Positions 35,853 through 44,813 of a stretch of DNA of 64,000 nt are shown here, in pieces. The DNA is from an uncultured SAR324 cluster bacterium (GTDB lineage Bacteria; SAR324; NAC60-12). The position numbers were made by a program, and so were the translations under genes. Position 1 is the stretch's first letter, and every line of letters begins with the position of its first letter. The notes under the pieces were generated by a model. The model was not told where the DNA came from, did no database searches, and saw only the letters and a program-made list of their open reading frames with translations. Location of the stretch: the NCBI GenBank assembly GCA_905182865.1, contig CAJJCY010000004.1, forward strand, positions 372,001 through 436,000, read 5' to 3'.

Positions 35853-36821
35853 ATGATTGATCATAATAAAGAGATGCCACTATTTGCCTCTCGGTTGAAC
35901 TCAATGAGTTCGCGCAGGGATCTTTGGACTGGAGATAACTCAGTCTTAGACTGGATCACTCGTCAGGGAACCATTGAAGGGCTCAACCTTGTTGATTTCA
36001 ACTGCCCACAGCATTTGAAAGGATATACAACTGAAAAGGTGAAAAAGGCTTTGGATTTGGCTTCTCTCCAGACTGGAGCAGTTTGCACGAGGTTTACACA
36101 TGAGTTTGAAAACGGGGCATTTACTCACCCTGAATCCAGCAAACGCAAAGCTGCCATAGATCTTGTCCTGAATGCAGGCGAATGGGCGAGATCGCTTGAT
36201 GCCAAGGAATTAGTCGTCTGGTCAGCCTATGATGGATACGATTATTCTTTTCAGACAGACTATAACTTGATGTGGAAACACTGTGTCGAAGCCTTCCAAG
36301 TAGTATGTGACACATTTCCAGAACTTAAAATTTCGCTGGAACCAAAACCTACCGAACCGAGGAGATTTTTTATCCACAACACGACAGGTGCAGCATTACT
36401 TTTAGTACGAGACATTGAGCGTCAAAACATGGGACTGACTTTGGATTTCGGTCACTGTTTGATGGCAACAGAAAATCCTGTTCAGTCTGCAGTCTTGACG
36501 GGACAGGAGGGAAAGCTTTTTGGGGTGCAGTTGAATGATGGTTTTGTGAAACCAGGTTGTGAAGATGGCCTTGCGCTCGGCACCGTTCATCCTCGAATGA
36601 CCCTGGAATTTATTTATTGGCTCCAACGGTATGATTACAAGGGTCACATCTATTTCGACACATTTCCGATAAACGAAGATCCCGTGCGTGAAGCGGAATA
36701 CAATATCCGTCTTTATAAAAAATGGTGGAAGTTTGCCTCTGTTCTCGATGAAAAAGGGATAGGTGAGTTGTTGATTAAACAGGATACGATGGCAATCCTC
36801 GAACTCCTTGAAGGCCAGTGA
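35853..36821 (+). CDS. Sugar isomerase/epimerase, TIM-barrel (AP endonuclease 2 fold)
   Basis: A 322-residue TIM-barrel of the xylose-isomerase-like family. Metal-site residues are suggested by ISLEPKPTEPR (Glu), GLTLDFGHCLM (Asp, His), LFGVQLNDG and HIYFDTFP. It would act on a keto- or aldose sugar in the cytosol; the substrate cannot be read. The stop overlaps the GTG start of a ribokinase-like gene (GTGA), so the two are an isomerase-kinase pair for a sugar pathway. The pair is slightly less A/T-rich than its surroundings and lies just after a tRNA gene. Confidence 0.8.
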   Translation: MIDHNKEMPLFASRLNSMSSRRDLWTGDNSVLDWITRQGTIEGLNLVDFNCPQHLKGYTTEKVKKALDLASLQTGAVCTRFTHEFENGAFTHPESSKRKAAIDLVLNAGEWARSLDAKELVVWSAYDGYDYSFQTDYNLMWKHCVEAFQVVCDTFPELKISLEPKPTEPRRFFIHNTTGAALLLVRDIERQNMGLTLDFGHCLMATENPVQSAVLTGQEGKLFGVQLNDGFVKPGCEDGLALGTVHPRMTLEFIYWLQRYDYKGHIYFDTFPINEDPVREAEYNIRLYKKWWKFASVLDEKGIGELLIKQDTMAILELLEGQ

Positions 36822-37762
36822 AATCCTCAGTTTTGGTAGCTGGAGCAGCGAATCTGGACAGGATGATGTATGTCGAAAGGATTCCGGATATAGGGGAAAC
36901 ACTTTTGGCCAAAGGCTATGAAGAACATCCTGGTGGAAAAGGGGCAAACCAGGCTGTCTCCGCAGCTTTATGGGGGCAACCGGTCTGTTTTTTAGGTCGG
37001 ATTGGTTCTGATGAACCCGGTAAAATTCTCAGATCTGCCATGGAAAAAGCCGGTGTGAACACCGATTACCTCTTGGAAGGGTCAACACCTTCAGGAATGG
37101 CTATGGACTTCATCGACCTCGAAGGCAATTACCAAGCAGGCGTTCTGGCTGGTTCCAACGCTGATTTGGATGGAGGGGATATCCCCATGGAAAATGCTTT
37201 GTGGGAATCGATTGGTTTGACAGTTCTTCAACTGGAATGTCCTTTATCCTTCAACGAAGCTGTTGGATTGGAATCTAAAAAATCTGGAATTCCAGTGCTT
37301 TTAAATGCTGCTCCCGCTCAAACTATTCCGGATACATGGTGGAATTGGGTGGAGTTTTTGGTGGTAAATGAAGTGGAAGCCGAATCGCTCTCTGGGGTCA
37401 AAATAATGGGTTTACAAGAAGCCTATTATTGCCTTGAAAAACTTATGGATCGACTCGATCAAGTCTTAATTACACTTGGAGCGGAGGGTCTTGTATATGG
37501 AAAGGGAAGTGAAAGAACACATATTCCCGGCCATGCAGTTCCAGTTGTCAGCACATTGGGTGCCGGAGATGCTTTTGTAGGGGTTTTAGCTGCAGAACTG
37601 TGTCGAGGGCAAGATCTTCATGACAGTGCCTTGATAGCCAATTTTGCGGCTGCCGCTAGCGTTGCCAAAACAGGGGCACAAAACTCATACATCACTCCGG
37701 ACGAACTTAAGTGTCATCCTCTACTGGGAAATTTGTATAATAAAGAGTATCTAGATGGTTAA
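36818..37762 (+). CDS. Ribokinase-like PfkB carbohydrate kinase
   Basis: A 314-residue kinase with the PfkB N-terminal signature HPGGKGANQAVSAALWG and the C-terminal STLGAGDAFVGVLA, which holds the catalytic Asp and anion hole. Ribokinases phosphorylate the C-5 or C-1 hydroxyl of a sugar; the specificity is open. The start is GTG, overlapping the epimerase stop by four bases. No sugar transporter is nearby. About 940 bases of non-coding DNA follow. Confidence 0.87.
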   Translation: MKSSVLVAGAANLDRMMYVERIPDIGETLLAKGYEEHPGGKGANQAVSAALWGQPVCFLGRIGSDEPGKILRSAMEKAGVNTDYLLEGSTPSGMAMDFIDLEGNYQAGVLAGSNADLDGGDIPMENALWESIGLTVLQLECPLSFNEAVGLESKKSGIPVLLNAAPAQTIPDTWWNWVEFLVVNEVEAESLSGVKIMGLQEAYYCLEKLMDRLDQVLITLGAEGLVYGKGSERTHIPGHAVPVVSTLGAGDAFVGVLAAELCRGQDLHDSALIANFAAAASVAKTGAQNSYITPDELKCHPLLGNLYNKEYLDG

Positions 37763-38700
37763 TTAAATATTTTCTAAAAGAAAGTCAAAGAAAATACGAC
37801 CACTTGCCAACACTGGGATTGAACTTAACTGTGTGGACCCTAGAGAGAGGCCTCTTTCCCTGAGCACTCGTTCTGATGAATCAGCGTATATGATGAAAAT
37901 ATGGTAAAAGAAATGAATATGCACGAACATGACTATCACTCTATCACACGAAGGTAGGTCGACTGTTCATGGGCAGTAATACAGGTTATCTCATAAATTA
38001 TGTAAAGTGCACTATGTACGTTTATTCATTAGTGTAATCATGTATTTGAATTAAAATAACAAATACTATGAAGTGTATGTATAAAAATAGAAAGCCAGGG
38101 ATTATACGTCAAAAGTTTTTGATATCACATTAAGTATTTAGATCAAGATACTATAAAAATAAAAACATTTAATAAGTTGATTTAAAATAAATAATAGTAT
38201 ATAAACATATTATGATAATTAAATTAATAAAAAATAAATTTAATTAGTTAATATAATATTAACAAAAATAATTTCATATTAGCCCTTAATTACTAAAATA
38301 GCTGTAACTATTTTTCCTGAAATAGCACTACTGATAACAATGATTCTACCCCTGTATAACTAGAATTTCTGTATTTTGTCCATCAGCCACTGATAATTAG
38401 CATAATATAAAGCTAGAAAGTAAATATTTTGTTTTTAACTATTACATCATCAGCAAACCATTCAGCTAAACCACTAGAAGTACTAAGTCGTTTGTATAAG
38501 ATACTTACTGATGAATTTATTGGAAATTCTTTCATTAAAAGGTAGTATTTAGGTCTGGCCCCAATATTTTAGTGATAAACTATATGTTTGATAATGACAC
38601 AAATCGAACATATAAAATACAAACTGAATAATTACTATATTTATTTAAAATCGCATTTTGACAAATGCTCCACTTATAATTCTAAAATACTCAAAATATA
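37763..38700. other. Long A/T-rich intergenic region
   Basis: More than 900 bases without a convincing gene. A minus-strand stretch of about 45 codons, ending near 37764, is open and has mixed composition (ADSSERVLRERGLSLGST), but it has no start and no family that I recognise. From about 38000 to 38690 the sequence is strongly A/T-rich without open frames. The promoter of the exonuclease gene should lie at the right end. Confidence 0.5.
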
Positions 38701-39357
38701 ATGACCTACAGTATTACATCAGACATTCCGGATAATTTGCTTGAGTTGTATTTATCTAAACAGGAAATTGCAATAGACTCAGAATTCCATGGTCTTCGAC
38801 TTTACCGAGACGAAGTGTGCTTAATCCAGATATGCGATGACAAAAAGAATGTTTGTCTTGTAAAACCTGACACTAATAAGGTTCCTCCCAATTTAAAGCA
38901 ACTATTAACCGATTCTGGCGTGACCAAAATTTTTCATTTCGCCATTAGTGATGTCTCTTTCATTAAAACCTCACTGGATATTGAAGTGACACCATTTTGC
39001 TGTACTAAAGTAATGAGCAAATTAATAAGGACTTACACACAGGGACATGGATTAAAAGATCTTAGTTTAGAATTGTTGGGACACGAAATCAATAAAGAGC
39101 AGCAGCAGACTAACTGGTCAAAAACTAATCTCACTCAAAAACAGCTCGAATATGCAGCAAAGGATGTTTTAGACTTAATTCAGATCTATAAAAAACTAAG
39201 TCAAATGATGGATAACCGTCCACCTCTATCTACAGGCACAACCATACGAGAATTGAACATCAAGGCCCAATCCATGCTTCCGGGACTGGTCGAATTATTA
39301 ATACATGGATACGGAGATAAAGATGGCGGTTGGGGAAGCAGTTTGTTTTCTCATTGA
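38701..39357 (+). CDS. RNase D-like 3'-5' exonuclease
   Basis: A 218-residue DEDDy exonuclease. Catalytic acids are visible in IDSEFHGLRLY (Asp-x-Glu), HFAISDVSF (Asp) and YAAKDVLDL (Tyr, Asp). It lacks the HRDC domains of E. coli RNase D, so it is the short version found in many bacteria and could act on RNA or DNA 3' ends. It stands alone after a long gap and is convergent with the Xer-like gene. It is cytosolic. Confidence 0.82.
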   Translation: MTYSITSDIPDNLLELYLSKQEIAIDSEFHGLRLYRDEVCLIQICDDKKNVCLVKPDTNKVPPNLKQLLTDSGVTKIFHFAISDVSFIKTSLDIEVTPFCCTKVMSKLIRTYTQGHGLKDLSLELLGHEINKEQQQTNWSKTNLTQKQLEYAAKDVLDLIQIYKKLSQMMDNRPPLSTGTTIRELNIKAQSMLPGLVELLIHGYGDKDGGWGSSLFSH

Positions 39358-39403
39358 TTATTGAAATATATGCTTAATATATAGGATACATATTTAGTCC
39401 AGA

Positions 39404-40345
39404 TCAGTGCTTTTTGTTTTTACTGTTTACATGACTTCTACTGTGTCTTTCGCTGAATTTTCTTTGTAACCGATCAAAATCTGATTCTTTCAAAGCCTGT
39501 AATCTTCTTAATTGCTTAACTTGTCTCAAAGTTTGTAAAGAGCGCATATCTGCACCCTCTCTGGAAAAGTGCTGTACAGATAAATCACGTAATTCATTTG
39601 CATTTATAGATGGTAATTCATGGTCTTCAAAATATTTATTCAAGAGATTTTGCAATTGCCCTACAGTCATCGTTTTACCTTTATTATTTATCCAAAAACT
39701 TTCATGACCTTTAATATTATCAATTAACTTTAAGTAGGATTTCAAAACTTTAATTGCAGCAGGATTGAATGGATAATCACGAAATTTTGAGTTTCTAAAA
39801 TACAAACGCACCCGTCCTTCATCAAGTTCTGGAATGACCGAATTGATCTTAACAATTTTAACGAGTGATAATCCCAATCCGTAAATAAATTCTAACAACA
39901 GTCGTTGCTGGTAACCTTGCAATGTGTTTTGCAGATCATGCTGAAATAATAAGTTAATTTTTTCTATTTCATATCTTTGCTGACCGATTTCTGAAATGTC
40001 GCGAGGCAATTTAAAATGCTGAATTGGGTTGTTTGACATATGTTGAGATTCAGCCAAATATTGATAGAACACCTTTATACCACTGATACAAGTCACCAGG
40101 GTACTTCTTTTCCAATGCAATACATCTATCTGATACTTGAGAAATGCCTCCAATTCTCTTACACCAACATTTTCAATTATCCATTTTTCTGGCAAAACCA
40201 GTTCCTCATGAAATTTATCACAAAATGCGATTAACATTTGCACTGAATGCAAATAAAGACGTATCGTTCCTGGTACAGATAACTTTTTTACTTGCAAATG
40301 TGACTCAAATAGCCCCATAATTTTAGTGTATTCTGCCACATCCAT
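39404..40345 (-). CDS. Xer-like tyrosine recombinase lacking catalytic residues
   Basis: A 313-residue protein with the XerC/XerD layout: an N-terminal SAM-like core-binding domain (about 10-100, ending NNPIQHFKLPRD) and a catalytic-type domain. The catalytic set is mostly absent. The first Arg position reads GLGLSLVKI; the HxLR motif reads NELRDL, so the His is gone though the Arg stays; LGH is LRQ; and the nucleophilic Tyr region reads LRRLQAL. It should bind DNA-like partners but not cleave. The frame is open and free of stops, so the loss may be functional. It is divergently placed 22 bases from PII. Confidence 0.7.
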   Translation of the reverse strand: MDVAEYTKIMGLFESHLQVKKLSVPGTIRLYLHSVQMLIAFCDKFHEELVLPEKWIIENVGVRELEAFLKYQIDVLHWKRSTLVTCISGIKVFYQYLAESQHMSNNPIQHFKLPRDISEIGQQRYEIEKINLLFQHDLQNTLQGYQQRLLLEFIYGLGLSLVKIVKINSVIPELDEGRVRLYFRNSKFRDYPFNPAAIKVLKSYLKLIDNIKGHESFWINNKGKTMTVGQLQNLLNKYFEDHELPSINANELRDLSVQHFSREGADMRSLQTLRQVKQLRRLQALKESDFDRLQRKFSERHSRSHVNSKNKKH

Positions 40346-40364
40346 AATTCAATATCGAAAATAA

Positions 40365-40697
<333 letters not shown>

Positions 40698-40706
40698 ACT
40701 TTTTAT

Positions 40707-40889
40707 TTATTTTCTATATGACTTTGATTCAAAACTGTGACACATGATACCAGATATCTGTACTATGTAGGTAGCAGGTTCTATTTTTGATTTGAATCCG
40801 AGTTTACTGCAGCCGTATGGTTTATCCACATCCCACGTGACTTTATAGTGTTTACATCTGGCACACCTAATTCTTGGAGTTTTCTCCAT
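40707..40889 (-). CDS. Small Cys-rich protein, probable zinc binding
   Basis: A 60-residue protein starting at ATG 40889 (a TTG six bases earlier is less likely). The text RCARCKHYKVTW, then YGCSKLGFKSK and ISGIMCHSFE, gives four or five conserved-looking cysteines. It resembles a family often misnamed uracil-DNA glycosylase, a label I would not adopt. It follows the CheY-like gene by nine bases on the same strand and converges with PII. Function is unknown. Confidence 0.65.
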   Translation of the reverse strand: MEKTPRIRCARCKHYKVTWDVDKPYGCSKLGFKSKIEPATYIVQISGIMCHSFESKSYRK

Positions 40890-40897
40890 AATCAAGA

Positions 40898-41296
40898 CTA
40901 CAATGATTCTCCCAGTTCCGTTTCAATTACCTTATCAAGTACTTTTGACAGCATAAATACATCAAAAGGCTTTACAAGATAATCAGTCATTCCCAGTTCC
41001 TCACCTTCTTTAATTATATGATCCAGAGGTTCAATCATTGTAAGTATAACCGGGATATCCTTTAATATATCATCTGCACGAATATCTTCCAAAAGCTCTA
41101 AACCGCTCTTATCAGGCATGTGTACATCAGCTATTAATAAATTTATAGTTGTTTGCTCAATAATTTCCAGTGCTTGCTCCCCATTTTCAGCTTCCAAACA
41201 GATAAACCCTAATTCTTGTAGAGAATTTTTAATAATACGACGGGCAGTACTAAAATCATCTGCAATTAAACATGTCATATTTTTATATTTATCCAT
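40898..41296 (-). CDS. CheY-like response regulator receiver
   Basis: A 132-residue stand-alone receiver domain. The acidic pocket is IADD, the phosphorylation site is LLIADVHMPD (Asp), and the Lys switch is YLVKPFD. There is no output domain. A kinase partner is not in the window. Short receivers of this type often act in chemotaxis or as phosphate shuttles. It overlaps nothing and shares the operon direction with the small Cys-rich gene. A 29-base AT-only palindrome (41323-41351) lies upstream of the start. Confidence 0.88.
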   Translation of the reverse strand: MDKYKNMTCLIADDFSTARRIIKNSLQELGFICLEAENGEQALEIIEQTTINLLIADVHMPDKSGLELLEDIRADDILKDIPVILTMIEPLDHIIKEGEELGMTDYLVKPFDVFMLSKVLDKVIETELGESL

Positions 41297-41839
41297 ATTA
41301 TATAGACATAATATTATTATATTTATTATTTATATATATATTAAATAATAACAAACTATTTGAAACAAGATTTACAACAAAGTTAATTTCTGACTCTTAT
41401 GGATTCAAATCCTACAATATAATCAGATTAATTAATTTTTAATTACACAGGTCATGATGCTGACTATATTCCAATTCTTAGTTGCTCGTTTAGTTTCTGC
41501 TTCATATTGACTTTTTAAAAACCAATTTGCTTCTGATTGCTTGATAAGCAGTTATTGAAGCGATAATTATAATTTATAATGAATTTAAATTAGACTGTCC
41601 TGATATTAGTATAAAATCTAAACTGTCATTTCGACCGTAATGATAAATTTTAATGATATTAGTTTTCTTAAATAAACAAAATTTCTCATTTCACTATAAG
41701 TGAAACAGTTTTCGTATTTATAACGACTGAATCATATTTGATAATAAGATAAATATTTAAATTGACATAATATATTTATATTTTATATAGATAATTATCA
41801 TTATTTTAATATAATTGTTATCTTATATATTCAATATAA
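41297..41839. other. AT-rich intergenic region
   Basis: About 540 bases between the receiver gene and the end of the MscS gene. It holds an AT-only palindrome at 41323-41351 (ttattattta / taaataataa) and otherwise only A/T-rich sequence without open frames. Confidence 0.5.
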
Positions 41840-43105
41840 CTACAATGCTATTTTTTGAAAATCTGAGCCTGATGGTTCTTGAAAGACACGTAAATCAAAT
41901 TCGGGTACAACAGCCAATATATGATCAAATATATCAGCCTGTATTGCTTCGTAGGCTGTCCAGTTAGTGTTTTTACAAAAAACATATATTTCAATCGGCA
42001 ATCCATTCTCACTTGGTGAAAGCTGACGAATGAGGAAGGTCATATCATTATGTATCATTGGATGCTGTCTTAAATATGCTTCAACATATGAACGAAATAC
42101 TCCGATATTTGTTAATCTTCTGCCATTAACCAGTGTGCTTTCGTCAACCTGGTGTTTCTTATTATAAACCAATATTTCTTCTTGCCGGTTTTGAATATAC
42201 TGACTAATCAATTGAATACTTTTAAATCGTACCAGCATTTCACTGTTGCAAAACTTTATGCTACCAAGATCAATATTTACATATCTTTTAATTCTTCTAC
42301 CTCCGGATAAATTCATGTTGCGCCAATTTTTAAATGACTCATTGATAAGTGCATAAGTTGGAATAGTTGTGATAGTATTATCAAAATTTTGAACTTTGAC
42401 AGTAGTGAGTGTAATTTCAAGCACATCTCCATCTGCCCCATATTTAGGCATTTCAATCCAATCTTTCGGGGCCACCATTTTATTAGCAATTAACTGAATT
42501 CCTGCAACAAATCCCATCAGTACATCTTTGAATACAAACATCAATACTGCAGTTAAAGCTCCTAAACCACTTAAAAAGTAGAGCGGAGTTTTTTGAAGTA
42601 GCAAAGACAACAGCAAAATTCCTGTTACAAAATACAACCCCAACTTAAGTACCTGCACAAAAGGAGTAATTGAAATTTCTTTTGCAATTGCAGATTTACC
42701 GTAAATTGCCAACAATGCGCTCAGCATTGCATCCAAAAACATCATTACGGCAATCAAAAACAAAACACTTATCAATGCCTGACTGAACGGAAGCAGTGAT
42801 GTTCCTGTCAATATTGGTGAGGACAGGACATAAAGCAGTATTAGTGGAATAAAGTAAAGTATACGTTTAACAATATGCTTTTCAACCAGAATATCGTCCC
42901 ATTGTTGGATGGTATAGTGTGCAAATTTCTCAATTGACCTCTTAATTGGTCCCTGGGAAACTCTATGAGCAACCCAACTCAATAAAAGTGCCAGTAAAAT
43001 TAATCCTCCACGCACCAGCGATTCCACCATGCCTGTTGTCAACCCTAATTCTAATAAATTTTCTTTCAAATAAGCGTTTAAAAAGGCGCTCAAATATTCA
43101 ATCAT
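41840..43105 (-). CDS. MscS-family mechanosensitive channel (YbdG-like)
   Basis: A 421-residue channel. It has four or five membrane helices in the first 190 residues and the pore segment GALTAVLMFVFKDVLMGFVAG. The soluble beta domain begins IANKMVAPKDWIEMPKYGADG, typical of MscS. The C-terminal part holds ILVYNKKHQVDESTLVNGRRLTN-like text seen in YbdG homologues. It would open under membrane tension and relieve osmotic pressure. Its ATG lies two bases after the end of BatD, so it is probably cotranscribed with the Bat genes. Confidence 0.83.
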   Translation of the reverse strand: MIEYLSAFLNAYLKENLLELGLTTGMVESLVRGGLILLALLLSWVAHRVSQGPIKRSIEKFAHYTIQQWDDILVEKHIVKRILYFIPLILLYVLSSPILTGTSLLPFSQALISVLFLIAVMMFLDAMLSALLAIYGKSAIAKEISITPFVQVLKLGLYFVTGILLLSLLLQKTPLYFLSGLGALTAVLMFVFKDVLMGFVAGIQLIANKMVAPKDWIEMPKYGADGDVLEITLTTVKVQNFDNTITTIPTYALINESFKNWRNMNLSGGRRIKRYVNIDLGSIKFCNSEMLVRFKSIQLISQYIQNRQEEILVYNKKHQVDESTLVNGRRLTNIGVFRSYVEAYLRQHPMIHNDMTFLIRQLSPSENGLPIEIYVFCKNTNWTAYEAIQADIFDHILAVVPEFDLRVFQEPSGSDFQKIAL

Positions 43106-43107
43106 AT

Positions 43108-44813
43108 CTACTCCGGATATAAAGGTTCCAACTGTGGCTGCCCTTTGTTATTATTAAATTTTTTATCTAATAAAGAAACCTTGTTAAAATCATTAAATAA
43201 TTTCTCCATTGAACTTTCTTTTGTTTGATTATTTCCGTAGAGTACTAAATTTAGATCATTTATTCCATTCTTTAGTTCCGGCAATCTTTCCCCAATTTGT
43301 TCTAAACCTTGCGGAGGATCATCAGTCCAAACTGCAGTACCCCATTTTAAAAGTGCAGTTTGCACAATTCCTGGATCCCCGGAACGAAAAGCTTTTTCTG
43401 CATTTCTAGTTGCTTCTCTAAGAGCGGTCTTCCGATTTTGTATAAATTTGTTTTCATTTTTAGTGACAGCAGCAGCTTTATTATTTTTATTTATAAACCA
43501 CATCAACATTGTTGCACACCAAATAAATGCGAAACCGAAGGCCAATATCTTCCAAAAGAATGTTAGTCAACTCTAAATTTATATTAATTATTTTAGTTGG
43601 CATTATTTTATCTGGTTGTATAGGTGTTTCCTCTTCAGGTATTTCCTGTAAATTTTCTAGAACAGGAAGTATATCAAATATTTTTGGAGATATGGCTGCA
43701 GTCTGAAGCGTATCACTTTTAATATCCCACCAACTGACAGAAACTCCCGGAAGTTCAATTTTTCCTGGTTGACTTGGAATAAGAGCCCATTTTTCCAATC
43801 GCATCCCTTTAAGTCCCTTTTCCGATTTTTCTGTCTCAATTAAAGGTTGATCTGCATATCCCTTCAAAGTAACAGGATAATCAAATTTTAATTCCGGTAT
43901 TTGATTTCCAGAGACACCATTTGCAAAGATCGCAAAAGTTCTAGTCACAGGTTCGCCTACTCTAAATACCGGAGGGTCCGGCTGCCACTTTTCTTCTATC
44001 ACAAGTTTATCTGTCGGCAACCACCAGTTCTTGAAACCTGTCGGCAGCGGCTTAACTTCAACTGATTGCGTTGTACTTGTACTAAATATTCTTTGTCCCC
44101 GTTTTTGAAAAATATTACCAAAATTATTTTGTGATGAACCTCTTTGAATTATTTCACCCTGATAACGAACCTGTGGAATAACAAGTGTCCCGCTTTTTTC
44201 CGGAATCACTGCATATAAAATTTCAGTAATCTTATGTTTTTTCCCGTTTTTAACAGTCTGGTGGGATTTTTGACTTAGCTCCTCTACTAGTGCTCCCTTC
44301 AGTTCAAATGGTGTAATCGTTTCATTTTCCAGTTGTACTCCAGTTCGAGAAATCCTTAATCTGACTAAAATCTGCTGCTGTGGATAAACTTTTTTGGGAA
44401 CAACCTCCACGTCAAGACTAACATATTTCTGCCGCTGATTCTGTGAGTATGCAGTCACTTTTAATGCAATGGGAGTGCTTTGCTCATTTCCTACCTTGAG
44501 TGCTGGTATCAGGTAATCTCCAGAAGATGGAGCAATCATAATATAGGTCCAGCTCAAAGTCCTTGTTATAGAAGTCCCAACGATGGAGGTTTGATTTTGC
44601 ACACTTCGATTCAAAATTTGCAAACCAGTAATTCCGCTTAAATCTGGTTCCTCGGCATCATCAACATTTTTTGCTTCTACACGTAACTGGAACATGTCTC
44701 CTACTACTACCGGATTTTTGGTGTAGCCTGAATTACTAAAGGTCCAAGCTCTGAAACAATATCAAAACTCCCAATTTTAATACATGTAGCTCCAAGAACA
44801 AATAATTGTTCAT
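43108..44813 (-). pseudogene. BatD, oxygen-tolerance membrane protein, frameshifted
   Basis: BatD has a signal peptide, several Ig-like domains and a C-terminal membrane helix. The best start is ATG 44813 (MNNYLFLELHVLKL is signal-like). The frame shifts near 44750 to VVVGDMFQLRVEAKN, runs to the end of domain text such as KLVIEEKWQPDPPVFRVGEP, and shifts again near 43565 to TFFWKILAFGFAFIWC, the membrane helix and cytoplasmic tail. Its start lies inside the batB/C gene's end. At least two indels are needed, so it is broken or mis-sequenced. Function is inferred from the Bat operon. Confidence 0.65.

Noticed and set aside
37763..37900. A minus-strand remnant of a DegT-type aminotransferase.
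   Set aside because: About 45 open codons have only a vague resemblance, no start and no conserved motif.
41323..41351. A regulatory dyad upstream of the CheY-like gene.
   Set aside because: The palindrome consists only of A and T in very A/T-rich DNA and is easily produced by chance.
43108..43545. A stand-alone 145-residue membrane protein next to mscS.
   Set aside because: It starts with an unlikely TTG and is the membrane helix and tail expected of BatD, so it is the end of that frameshifted gene.
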